Shown here piece after piece: positions 1 to 11,380 of a stretch of 64,000 nt of DNA (positions within the stretch are counted from its first letter, which is position 1; each line of letters begins with the position of its first letter). Under the pieces are notes generated by a model. That model had not been told where the DNA came from, ran no database searches, and was given only the letters and a program-made list of their open reading frames with translations. A program made the position numbers and the translations under genes. The DNA comes from Pyrenochaeta sp. MPI-SDFR-AT-0127 (lineage: Eukaryota > Ascomycota > Dothideomycetes > Pleosporales > Cucurbitariaceae), in the NCBI GenBank assembly GCA_020747015.1, contig JAGTJM010000060.1:62001-126000 (forward strand). Reading direction: 5' to 3'.

Positions 1-1906
1 TCGCTCGCCTTGAGGAATTTAGTTTCTTTGTCAATCAGGCATTGCCTCTCTCCATGTTTACGAGCCCCCTCTATCGTTCATTCACTCCACCGTGTAAGAT
101 GAGCCTTACAACTACTACTCTTTAACCTATCGCCCCTAAAAGTTGCTCATCAGGACTTTTACCGGCTACTACTATATCAAAACTGAAGCCACAATGACTA
201 ACATTTAGTCGCTCAGCTTCGACTCATTTCGCCCAGCATGGTTTCAGAACAAAGAAGGACATTTCGTACAGCATTGGTGACCTTGATTTTCTATACGGGT
301 CTAGTTCTCTTATTAGCAGTATGAACGGTCCTTAATTTCGGGTCAGAATTAATCAGCTCTCTAGTCTTATTAGAATGCTGCACATGTAGTACATTCAGTA
401 GATTCAAGCTACTCATATGCTTGGTTTCTTACCATCCCATCTTCCCAAGTTGGTTACGATGTCACACTGAAGTACGATGGGATACAAATGAGTTCAAGGG
501 CGGCAAGGTACTGAGTGTTAGCAGAGCAGATCTTTCGAATTGGGGGAAATTATGTCAAACTCATTTGTTCACGCACAACGCACCTCCAACTACCGCTCGG
601 ACACAATACATTGACCTCTTAGCTATTGTAGTTAAGCAATTGCCTTGTCCTGGACAGATGCTGCAATTAGCCATACAGATAAATTATGATAACGGCCGGG
701 CTGCTGATTGCCTGTCAAAGTCTCTGTGGAAAATGTAAGCCTTTTTCTTTGTCGCACATGGACTCGTGAAATCCGGTACGATTCCAAATTTGACGGCAGG
801 GAGCAGTATATAAATGCTGGTATGCCGCTAAGTACTTCTCACCTAGATGTGTCTCATTGAAACGATAATCTCCGGTCGTTGTCTCTTTTTCGACGCTGGT
901 GTCGTCCTGTTGCTGTTATCATGATTCAAACTTGCTACAAGTGTATTTTTGGTTCATCGTCAGAATGTGTACCATTGCACCTGCGGTTTATCTTAGGAGT
1001 GAAGGAACAAGGTCATGAAGATTTGCTCGTCGGTGTCAGACTTTTGAACCTTGTATCGATTAGATGCTCCTTGCTGATCCGTGACTTTAGACTTCAACGG
1101 GCCTTACGTTGGCTTGCGCACCACTTCCGCGCTCGGTCCTTCTGTCGCATTCCAGGTGAGACAAATTTGTGTGTCATACGATCCGCAAAGATCCTAAGGA
1201 AGATTCCAACGATACACATCATTTATGTGTGCGCATGTTTTAATTGTTTGCAACAGGGTCCATTGAGCTTACTCCCGCTGATAAGTGGGTCGGGCCGGGC
1301 AAAGCACAAGGCGTTCAAAACGCCAACGAACCATCAACGCTTTGCCAGGTGAGTTCTCCTTTCAATCTAACAACATCCCATTCATCTTTGTACAATGCTC
1401 ACTGAGATGATTTGGGTGGCATTTCCAATTGACGCTAGATTTTATCTGCACTTGTTTTGCGATTAACGGATGCAGAAGCATTCCTCGGCTGAGGGTAGCT
1501 CCCTGCGGCTCCAGTCACAGTGCCATTGAAGTAGCAGCAATTCGATGATGAAAATATTCTAATTTTGATCCATCATTCGCTTACTTTTACTTGTAGACAG
1601 ATCATCATTCGGCAGTATTTACACATTCATCTTTGTGTGTTTTGTTCCTCGATCTCGCTCGACCGCAAACCTTCTCGGACCTAGTCGCCAAAGACTCTGC
1701 TTCACGAAAGCGCCTCTCGAACCATAATAGGCCTCATCAAGCAGGAGTATTGGCTGATAATTCTTGGAGGAGAGGCGTTATCAACCACTGCGGTGGTCTT
1801 GGGGGAGTTACCAATTAACTTCCTTAACATAACGTAATTGGACGTCTATGCTGAGCAACATTCGATCGCATATCTAAGCGTTCACTCCTTTTGTGGCGAG
1901 GGGGCA
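1..1906. other. Gene-poor flank with weak exon-like segments
   Basis: No recognisable gene. A TATA-like element (tatataaat, 807-815) lies about 110 bases before an ATG at 921. Downstream, a segment at 1091-1155 bounded by ttag and gtgag reads as an open, protein-like stretch containing FNGPYVGLRTTSALGP. A second segment, about 1269-1348 and ending at gtgag, reads LTPADKWVGPGKAQG in the same phase. Together they suggest a small spliced plus-strand gene, but I recognise no family and could not place a convincing first or last exon. Confidence 0.25.
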
Positions 1907-2215
1907 ATGGAGAATCTTCAATGGTTAGAGAGCATTGTGGAACCCGTAGAGAATATAGCCAGCACACTAGATTCACCTCAACCATGTTGCTCTCGACCTT
2001 CCGTGCCCATGCAGATGCTCGCGAAGAAGAAACACACATTCGTATGGCAATGCGTGAGTGATCTAGGGGTTTACCCTGTTTAGTTGACTCTCGTTCTGAC
2101 AGTCTTACAGTGTTCATGCGGACAGGTGTCTATTCCATATAGGAGCGGAAGCTGCCCGACCTGTGGGTGTGGACGATGCGGAAACTGTCATATAACCAAG
2201 GTTCAAATGAAGTAA
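1907..2215 (+). CDS. Small Cys-rich protein, zinc-ribbon-like C-terminus
   Basis: Two-exon model: 1907-2053 and 2111-2215 (intron 2054-2110, gtgagt..ttacag), 83 residues. The second exon carries a dense cysteine pattern, and the junction reads WQCCSCG followed by CPTCGCGRCGNC. Paired CxxC knuckles of this kind usually bind zinc. I recall similar short Cys-rich proteins (WxCCxCG ... CxxCxHxRCxxC) being common and uncharacterised in Dothideomycetes. The reading frame is open upstream of the chosen ATG back to 1838 without another ATG, so an upstream spliced exon is possible. Function is unknown; the zinc-binding role is inferred from the cysteine spacing only. Confidence 0.55.
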
Positions 2216-4307
2216 AATCACTACTGTGAACGAGTGGCGATGATTTGCAGATACATACCAAGAGTCTAAAAATTGAGAGAGCAGGGGTTTCCCTTCAAGA
2301 AACGGTTGACCTGAGTCTACTGTTTCAGTCATCGAGAGGTCCCGACGTTAACGAGGAACGAGAAATATTGGTGGCCGTCTGCCTATTTGCCTCCAAAAGG
2401 TTATCCTGAGTCCGATCTATAAAAGTTTCGATGGTTTCCCTCAAAATTATCTGCGCTCACAAATATGACTCCATTACACATCCGATCAATTTTCATTGGA
2501 CCCGTTTCTAGACCATTCTCTTTTCTCAGGACAAAATTCAGTGACTGGAAATTGTATGCGTTTCCAATATCATATTACTGATTGTCTGTATCGGTCATTG
2601 GATGTCCATCTATCCTTCGTCGTATGGAACTCGAGTAAAACTCGACTAGGTTGCCCTTGACCGCCTAGCAGTAATGTTTCACTACATTAGACTCTTTGTG
2701 GCGCTCTCTTGCTATACACCATACCCCACCCCTCCGTCTATCAATTTTCATGTCATACTTTGTATGATCCTACATTTATGGACCCGTTAGTAATTGTTCT
2801 ACACTAGCTATCTTTAAATTGGCTAGAGTCTAATTTTAGGGTAGTTTGAAACGGTTTGCTTTCTGGACCTTTTGATGTTGATTGCTGAGGTAAGATGCCT
2901 GAAGTGTCGCTGTCCTCACAGAACAAGTCATGCCTGGTATTTGCTTATTAATTATTATACCTTTCTACCACCACCACTTCCCCATCCCTCTCTCATAAAT
3001 TGCCCTATGCACACTTTATCTCCCTATACATCGATGGTAGGCCATCCTGGTCTATATGACATGTATGCAATTGGCCTCCTTGGCATAGGAGTATTCATAC
3101 AATCTTCGAAAGATCGCTGAGTCATGTTGTGCCACCTTCCATTCCCAGTACTCATGTATTTATGTATATGTACAGTATCATGTGGGTACACACATGTTTA
3201 TAACGACGCTAAGTCGGCCTCGCATATCGCCTCATTCCGGTCAATGTAGCGCATGCATACTTCAGATGCTGAAGATTGGACGGTGTTGACATCCAACGAA
3301 GCCCAATGTCATTGGGCTTCGATCCAACGTCATGCGCGCAAGCGAAGGTGCATTCAAGGCTGAGTCAAACATATTCCGTTCCTCTTTTCGTGCATCGCTT
3401 ATAGGTCGACCGGCCGCTGAAAATTTCTCGAAAGATAACGCATAGCGAGCACTACCAGTGGTAGCGCTGTTAAGCGATGCCTGGTCGATGCACCTTGAGG
3501 ACGCTTTATGGAACGTACAATAATGGGCTGACAATCTTAGCAGGTCTCAAGCAAAGAATTTCGTGGCTATGCCGAGAAACACATGCATCTGAGATCTGAC
3601 AGCACGCACGCACGCAATAGATGTTGTGCGTTGGCAATTACGTCCTTCAAATAGCCCAAACATTGCCCAAGATCTGAGTCCAATGAAGACTGATATCTAC
3701 CTTCTGATGGCACATATGAGCAAGAAAGTCACATCACTTCGGGACCTCTGTCGCTATCATCTTCAATTAATGTAATTGCTCAGAAAATTAAGTGTTTAGG
3801 GGCCGCAATCGGCAATGAAGGATGCATTACACTTCTAAGTCATAAAACGAAGCCCTAGCACAGCCTCTTTTTGCAGCGCCCTTCAGGATGCATCCAAATG
3901 TGACCGTGACTTTCTGCATAGCGACTCAAGGTGTAAGACGTGTCGCCGTGCAACATCACTATTTAGCACGCAACCAATGCAGTCCTTCCCACAAGGTCAC
4001 TCGACCTCAGAAGGGCTATTTCGGCGTCAAATTTTTACCTTGATTTGGTCTGAAGTGCTGCCGAGGCTCATGAGGATGGATTCAAGCATCAATGAAATGT
4101 ATTAAACAATGTTCGGTGATAAATGAACATCAGCCCTCTCGTCTTCAAGGCGGCGCCATAACTCCTCGATCTCCCCCCAAGGCATACGAAGGCTTTGACT
4201 CTAGAGTATATATGAATTTCGCTAGATACTGTCGACTTCTTCCCACTGGCTGTGGTTTTTTTACACTCTCCCAACCACTGCATAAATAGGAACCTGTCAA
4301 ATCGGCC
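2216..4307. other. Intergenic, no gene recognised
   Basis: About 2.1 kb with frequent stops in all frames and AT-rich patches. The short open frames here resemble no family. The one distinct element is a perfect inverted repeat at 3297-3321, listed separately. Confidence 0.5.
3297..3321. repeat. Perfect 12-bp inverted repeat
   Basis: The arms cgaagcccaatg and cattgggcttcg are exact reverse complements separated by one base. The match stops sharply outside the arms. It could form a hairpin or cruciform, or be a binding site for a dimeric protein. No gene is adjacent, so no role can be assigned. Confidence 0.7.
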
Positions 4308-6573
4308 ATGAAACCAGACCAAGACCAGCTTGTCAGGAAATGGAATCCCATTTTCTCTACCAGTAATCGTGGGGTTTATGACCGCGCCTTTTCCGGGTGC
4401 TTAAACGAGCGGAAAGTGAAGAGAAATCGCCTGGACTCATTTCTACAGCATACTGAAAGCTCTGTTCCATCACGGGAGGTTGAACAGGCCAAGAAGTTCC
4501 TCCGAGATTCGTTGAATGTGAAGGCCACACATCTCCAGGAGAGGCGAGCTTGGATGGAATACCGCAGAAAGGCGACAGATCACTGCCGAAGCCTTCCACA
4601 GTGGCTGACTCCGGATCAGTTGGTCACCGTGCTGAAGGGCCGAGTAAGCACAATTCCCCAATTGGGTCACTCTTGTTTTAGCAGGCTGACTTATGTCAGT
4701 CCATGGATCCAATACACCATTTAGACGTTGTTCGGCGTTTGATGTAAGTTTGAATTGTCTTCGCGGACACCTAATCGTTTTCGAAGTCGCAATTGGATAC
4801 AGAGCCTGTCACAGATATAACATAGGTCCAACTACATCCATTGCCAAATTCAATGTTGCCATTCTTTTTCGTGATTAATGGCAACAAACGGAAGCTGTCT
4901 CCTCAAAATACTAAGTATATCATAGATATATACCGGAACTCACTCTCGAGTTTATATCCGTCCTTGCAGAGACAGCATCGTGGAACGAGGTTGATCATTT
5001 GGGTGCTGGAATACGCCGACATATTGCACGCGATCCTTTGATCCAGGTACATATACCGGTACGTAGCGACACATCTATCATATCTGTTGGTCACTTTGAC
5101 TCAAGAGCTTAGCTTACCGGATTTCTCACCTTTCGTCTTGAACTCAGCCTTCCTTATCTTATTCTGAGAAAACGAAACTATCCACCAAGCCCGACAGTGG
5201 ATGTGAAGAATCGGGAAAAACAACTGGCTACAGACCTTTCATTCCTAAACATGGAATCGAGCACAGGTGAAAGGCCCACGAGCTTCTCAATCTTGAAAGC
5301 GCATGACACGATTCTGATATTCGGCTGTGATCATTCCCAGTGGACTGGCTATGCGATCTCTGATCATAGACCGACAAGCACAGACTGCTGGCAAGTTAAA
5401 GAGGAAGATAAAATCCAAGGAAATGATAGCGGCAAGGGAGATGATGAAGACGAGGCCGAAGAAAGTGATGACGATGAGGAAGAAATGCCAAATGAAGATC
5501 TTTTTGCGTCGGGTGGTTCGGACCAAATCTTGGATGCCGACAACATAGTTTGGGATCCTAGGGAATATTTCTTACGCACAGCAGCCATCAGAATTGGTGT
5601 CATCTTCGACGAGTATAGCTACCTCGTTCAGACTCTGGAGGCAGGGATCACCGACTGGGTAGGGTCATGCAAAATACGTTCAGCTTTGCGATGCTGATGT
5701 TGCACCCAGATGACAGACTGCATATATGCAGATTCAAATCCTCTCCATAATTTAAAGGAACGAAGGGGCATCAAGGAATCCTTTAATGGCACCATGCAAA
5801 TCAAAGAAATATTGTATGAGTTGCGGAAGCATCTCTCATCGAACATATCTGCGTGGAACAGATTCAGCGGTCCTAGTGGGGATTTATCTTTCTTTAACGA
5901 TATAACAGAAATGAACGCCAAACTTGCACTTCACAGTATTGAAGCCTCCTTTGCGAGACTAGGCTTTCTAGAGCCAAAACTTGATCTGCTAGATCGACTC
6001 TGTGGGGATTCGGCAAAAGCGGTGAGCCTACGCTCAATTTATTGCGGAACACATGTTGACTTGCTTTTTAGCTTACGCTACGGATGGAGGTTGAGAGTAA
6101 TCTGCTAAGCCATCAGACTCACAATCTCAATATCCGAAACGTCCGACTGAGCAGGAAAACTACGAAAATAGCTATGGAAAGCCAGAGAGCAGCAGAAGAA
6201 ACATGTCGCACCACTCGCACTAATGTCCAAGTATGCCATCACGAGTCTGCTTGTTCGGCTCTATCACTCACGTACCGCTTAGCTACTACTGACGACGACG
6301 CCTTTTGCCTTCGCTTTACAATACTTCTGTGGGGAACGAAACGTATTCTCTATCGAAAGAACTCCTAAGACGTTTACCATATGTCTTTTAATACTATTGT
6401 TCGCTCTTCCGCTCGTTACCCTAGTTGTTGAAGCTTTCAATTCACTCCGCAAGACCTTGGTACGGAATTTGACAAGGATAATGTTGCGAAAGATGGGACG
6501 TCAGGATCATCCAAAGATTGAACAAGATGCGAGCGTTTCTGAGTCAGATTGCGAGTCGCAATCCAGTGTTTAG
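4308..6573 (+). CDS. Fungal-specific protein with C-terminal membrane segments
   Basis: Eight-exon model: 4308-4643, 4685-4743, 4895-4914, 4970-5046, 5113-5658, 5710-6021, 6072-6230, 6283-6573. The lengths sum to 1800 nt, or 599 residues. Visible features are a helical N-terminus (LPQWLTPDQLV, HHLDVVRRL), a WNEVDHLGAGIR block, an acidic run (EDEAEESDDDEEE), a WDPREYFL block, a helical segment (LGFLEPKLDLLDRL), and two C-terminal hydrophobic segments around ALQYFCGERNVFS and FTICLLILLFALPLVTLVVE. This layout matches an uncharacterised family I recall as multi-copy in Dothideomycetes, with a tail reminiscent of CorA-type membrane ends. The weak part is 4744-4969: the 20-nt exon and 151-nt intron keep the frame, but another frame there (4850-4950) also looks protein-like, so a frameshifted, decayed copy is possible. 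Confidence 0.6.
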
Positions 6574-8072
6574 AGCTTCTGCTTGCTTACCGATGTGTGG
6601 TATTTTGACTACGGGCCTTCACTTTTTCCATCTCTCTTGAGGTGCTGTACTGTTGTCTCGATGGTGGCCATCACGGTCAATGATAATTCATATGCAACCC
6701 AACAGCTTCACTTCTTATTCGTTGTTTTGACAAAGTTCTTATATGCGCTATGTAAATTGCGCACTTCTGCTAAAGCAAAAATTTCATTGAAAGTATGGTG
6801 TATGGCAATTGTCCCTTCCTATGTGTCTGTGCCAAGGTAAGCGTACCTGCTTTCGGGACTTTCTGTTCTCTATATTCACCCTTCTATTATACCGCACTTT
6901 CAGCACCGCCCAATTCCTGCGTAACGGGCGTGCGGTATTTTTATCTTGTATTTAAGATTTCTTAAACGAACCCAGCAATGTGTGACAACACTCCTTCAGT
7001 GTCTCCTTTCCCTGCTAGCTTTACTTACGCATAGCCACAAGTAGGTATGTTTCTTGTTGGCCAGGAATTGCTTTGAAATGAAAGCTAAGAACGTCATCAT
7101 ATAACACCTGTGGTATAATGTGTTGGCTCATCCAGACAAGACTCGTTTTGAGGATGCCTCATTTCCGTCTGTATGAAGAAACAACTCGAATAGCTCAATA
7201 ATGAGTAGCTGCTCGACAAACGGCCAATTGCTTGGTGAACGTGTCTTACACAAGGATCTTGCACAGTTCAGATGTATCACGAATAGATTCCAATCTAGAC
7301 CTGCGATGAAGTACGGAGGATTGGCGGAAATAGCCTACATCAATGTACAATTACAATCTAACGGTGCTATGTCACAAATAGTTCGTGACGAGAGGGCTCT
7401 TCGTCGTGCGCAATCATATTCATCTCATCTCATCCAGCCATTATTTGTTTATGCAAGGAGCCATGGTATATCTAACAGGACCTTCCATCGGGCAACAGGG
7501 TTTCCCGCAGGGCTGTGATTAGCTTATCTCCTCTCACATGGCCAAAACTAGATTCACTCAGGTTCTGGAGACTAAGATACCATTTGGCTAGGGGGAGTGT
7601 GGAAGCAACTGTAGCTTGCTTGGAGCCAAACACAATGGGGCCGGTCCCACCCTCGCTCGCCATTGCAGTTATATTACCGCCTTGCGTTGTTTACCAGAGT
7701 CCATCATTGGAACATCTAAGTTATTCTTGTGCTTGTGCCTGTCATCAAGATTCAGGCACTGCAGTTACAGGATCAGGCGGAAGGCACCGAATCGTGACCT
7801 CGATTCTGATAGCGAGAGGAATCATGCAAGCGGTTAGTTTAGATAGATGACAGGAGTTTGGCGGTGTTGCAGATAATCAGCTGAGCGGATATTTATGGTA
7901 GTGAGCCATCGAGGAAAGACATTAAAAGTCAGGCTTCTCCTTGAAAAGTGTGTTTACTTATTTTGAAGGAGTGGAGTGGACGATTGGCATGATATGTGAG
8001 ATCGCCATGTTGGCTCTACATAAGAAAACCATCGTAGAAGCTCTCCCCAATGTTACCCTGCTGTTTATCCGC
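6574..8072. other. Intergenic, no gene recognised
   Basis: About 1.5 kb. Short open frames (for example 7201-7518 on the plus strand) show no family features and no convincing splice partners. The right end is the 3' region of the minus-strand FKBP gene. Confidence 0.5.
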
Positions 8073-8656
8073 TTAGTTGATCTTCTTCAGCTCGACCTCG
8101 CTAGACCATATTAGCACGTGTTCGGTAAGGTTGAGTGACTGCGCGAGCGCAAACATACAAGATAAGATCAGAGTGGGGAGGGATCAGGCCGGGAAATTCC
8201 CTATGATCAAGTTAGTTACAGCGAATTGAATTTTTGAAACAATTTGTACATACTGATCACCATAGGCAAAATCGCTGGTGATGTCCAGCCTGGCCTTCTC
8301 GCCGAGCTTCATCTGAACGACGCCCTCATCCCAACCTGTTCTAGGATTAACAAGTGCTCGCTCGCGTATCTGTTTTTTTCTCACGAGGTCAACTCACCTT
8401 TGATAACCTGTCCAACACCAATTGCTGTGACAAAGCTTCCCCTGCCTGTTGTAGAATCGAACTGGTTACCCTTCTCTTCCGGCTTGCCAGGTGTGCGTAA
8501 CCAGCCAGTGTACTCCATGGTGACCCTGTCACCCTTCCGCGGAGACGGGCCGTTGCCCTCGCTGATGGTAGTTTTCTGGACACCCATTGTGCGTGCTGAT
8601 GTGGTAAATGTACGAAGTGGGTTAAGCAAAGGGTTTTGGAGGAGTCTTTTCATCAA
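8073..8656 (-). CDS. FPR1: FKBP-type peptidyl-prolyl cis-trans isomerase
   Basis: Four exons on the minus strand: 8656-8398, 8335-8254, 8200-8159, 8100-8073, giving 136 residues. FKBPs catalyse cis-trans isomerisation of peptidyl-proline bonds and bind FK506 and rapamycin. The core reads VTMEYTGWL, FDSTTGRGSF, GVGQVIKGWDEGVVQM, ITSDFAYGD, FPGLIPPHSDLIFEVELK and ends KIN, covering the whole single FKBP12 fold. The last two exons are only 42 and 28 nt. The first 23 residues (MMKRLLQNPLLNPLRTFTTS...) are rich in Arg, Leu and Ser with no acidic residue, as in mitochondrial presequences. An internal ATG at 8587-8585 (MGVQK) would give the compact cytosolic form. The start choice therefore decides location. 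Family assignment is firm; the symbol follows the yeast FKBP12 gene. Confidence 0.92.
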
Positions 8657-9273
8657 TGGTGGTTTGAGGAAGAAAGAGACAAGCTAAGAAGTTTGAAGGG
8701 AACGAGGGATGGAGGGGTAGATGTAGTGGGGTGGTGGGGTAGGGATTGGTAGATCATGCACAGCCACTCATGCAAGGGCCAGATAATCAGGGCAAGTACA
8801 ACGAGGAGAGCCAATTGATAGAGCACGATTGGCCTTGAAACGGCTGAGCGCGGGGCTCTCGTAAATTGCGTGATTTGAAAGTACGTCAGCGCATGGCTCC
8901 ATGTGGAAGCTACAGAGCTGCTCAGATGCCCAGTTGGCATAGCTGGGTATGAAGATTTCTCCTGCACATTTCGTGCCGCCAATCCGAGCGAGAGTGTGTA
9001 GAGGCTCGGTATAGCTGGACAAAAGAGGTCCGTTAAATTGGTCTAGACTGCTACTGGTAGCTATGGTTGGTCGTGTAATCACATCTGTGAAGACCATGGT
9101 GTCGAAATGTCGTACCACTCATCGCATTGTATTGTCCAGCTTCACCAAATCTTGACGATATACACGCTAGCAATCTCCTTTATATTTTTACAATTGTGGT
9201 CTCAATCCCAAACGCCATGCTTATGCTGAGAGGAGCTATTGTACAGCTAGATTCCGATACAAAGTATATCTTC
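8657..9273. other. Intergenic between FKBP and Cox23 genes
   Basis: Upstream region of the FKBP gene and 3' region of the Cox23 gene, both on the minus strand. It should contain the FKBP promoter. I see no supported gene in it. Confidence 0.5.
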
Positions 9274-9812
9274 TCAACCGAACCAAGATTGATTTCTCTT
9301 CGCTTCTTTCCTAGCCGCTTGCTTTATTTACCGGTCAGCAAGGGTATATTTATAGTCGTTTAGCACTCTCGAATCGAAACGTTGCGGAAGGAGAAGTGGG
9401 CGGGTTGGGGGAACAGAGGACTGGATGAACGTACCCATTGTTCCTTACAATCTCGATATGCCCTATCACGCGCAACTGTCAGCTCAAATGCTCCAATATC
9501 AGAATCACGTAGAATAGTACATCCAAGGATGTCATGAGTGCGCTGTCACTACTTACTGAAAGAAGTCCGAACACATTGCCCTCTCTCCACCATTCCTCTT
9601 CAAGCACCGTATACTCTTATCAGCAGCCTCTTGACATGGGTCGAAGTATTCGCTATACGCCTTGCTAGTCCCATTGGTCAGCTACAATAGACAGCATGCG
9701 TAGGCTTGGGGCTGGTGGATGCGGCGTACTTGTCGAATTTGTTGGCCTTCGGGCCAGTCCACTCATCAGCCTTTGAGGGTTTCGAAGCATCTTTACTCTC
9801 CTTACTGCTCAT
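9274..9812 (-). CDS. COX23: Cox23-like twin-CX9C mitochondrial intermembrane-space protein
   Basis: Four exons on the minus strand: 9812-9730, 9664-9557, 9462-9435, 9321-9274, coding for 88 residues (267 nt). The joined protein has a hydrophilic N-terminus (DEWTGPKANKF), then YFDPCQEAADKSIRCLKRNG and RAMCSDFFQAYRDCKEQW. Both cysteine pairs are exactly C-x9-C, the coiled-coil-helix-coiled-coil-helix signature oxidised by the Mia40 pathway. Cox23 is a small factor needed for cytochrome c oxidase assembly. Length and motif order fit Cox23 rather than Cox17 or Cox19. The third exon is 28 nt. The donor at 9729 and the final acceptor at 9322 (taaag) are less standard, so the extreme C-terminus (KEAKRNQSWFG) is slightly less certain. 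Confidence 0.88.
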
Positions 9813-11380
9813 CTTTGCATTCAGATAGACACTACTGCAATATTGAAGATGCGAACACTGCGTAAGCAATCATTGGCCGGTGGCTGGATGCTCGGTGAGC
9901 CTCAAGATCCAAGACCGTGTTGGCTAGCGCCGAGGCGTGTTATCGATAAGATCAATTTCGCGTCATGCAAAAACGCGAGATATAATACGGATGCACGAGT
10001 CATTGTGGACACCGGATATCAGAAGTTTGTTGAGCTGCCGTGATCAGTCGAAGCTGCTCAGCCATACTCTGGCCTTTAATTGTATGATCATTCATGGTAT
10101 CTCATCGGCTTTGAGAAGTTGTGGGTGTCGCCTTTATGGCCTCCGACGGGAGGAAGTAGTACTCTGTGAAAGAGCTAGATATCTGACAAACAAAAACATG
10201 TGCGATCCAAATGTCCCGATACGCGTCTCAGAGGCTCGATCCGCGGAGTGGTCTAAGCATTGATGCGAGTCAGTCATAGGATGTGAAGGGCAAGTCGAAC
10301 CGTGAGGGGCTTTGTCCTTGCTCACTTGCCACAGACACGGATTCAGCTCAATTTTAGTAACTTGACAGGGCGAGCATGTTAGACATCCGTGAACAGGATT
10401 GATGGTCATATATGAGCATTGATTGGCTCCTCATTATCATCTCTGAGCAACGATGGGCTCAAAGCTCCGCACTGATTTTAGTGAAGTCGTGGTCGAGAAG
10501 CGGTGCAAACCCATGACTGGTACACAGAGGACTCTAGTACAGATGGTAGCTCGGGGTTGGGATATAAGGTCGTCCTGTTACTAATCAAATACGCCATATC
10601 ACTTACAGTAACAGTCATAGCGTATTCACGTTCAATTGTGGCGGCCTTTGGTTGAAGGTACCAGACTGTGAGATTGGAAGCACATGATGGTCTTTTGCCG
10701 CCATACACACAACGGCGTGGATCCAAGGCAGCTCGAGCTGCAATTCACGAAGCCAGTGCCATTCTGACGGTTCCTAAATCGTCTCAATCCGGACGGCAGT
10801 AACAGTTCCATTAAACCGAACGCTCACGCGCTTTCCAAGGTGCCCTGATGCCTGCAGGCAGGTATTTGAGAGCATGGTAGCTCAGTGATGCGATGACTAG
10901 TAGACAAGAACCCCAAGTTCCCATGGTCGCTCACAATAATACACAGATACTCCATTCATCATGTCAGTCTTGGGTTATCATCCTCCAGGGCAATCGGGCG
11001 ATCCCAGTAGCATACCAATCGGTAGCTCATGGCCTTGCTATGTCGATAGGAGAGGTATGTGCACTCTTTTTTAAAACGTACTAAGATTATGGTCTTGTCC
11101 AAATGTCATTCTTACAGAGGGTGAAAGTAGAGCATGCGGCGCAACGTAGACAAACGCTACAACCGTGCACCGTGTGAACGCACAACGTGTAAAAAGTAGC
11201 ATCGTTTACTCGAACCGCTGCAATAGTGTTGCGTTAAAGTTCTTTACCGACGTTGTCCCAATTCATCTCCTCTTCTTGCTCGGTTCATGCCACTTACAGG
11301 TCCTCTTAACTACCTCTCAACTCGTTCCTCAGGATCAGCTTACCGCGAACACTCTCAGTGCAGTTCTGCTTTCGCATGAC
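9813..11380. other. Intergenic, no gene recognised
   Basis: About 1.6 kb. Two stretches vaguely resemble tRNA A boxes (near 10240 and 10870), but neither has a matching B box or cloverleaf. A frame open from 11165 runs into the next gene without an ATG in its first 72 codons. No supported gene. Confidence 0.5.

Noticed and set aside
10235..10320. tRNA-like stretch with an A-box-like gcggagtggtctaagc
   Set aside because: No proper B box (ggttcgannc) at the right distance and no paired acceptor stem can be drawn.
10870..10940. A-box-like ggtagctcagtg
   Set aside because: No T-arm or B box downstream and no cloverleaf pairing.
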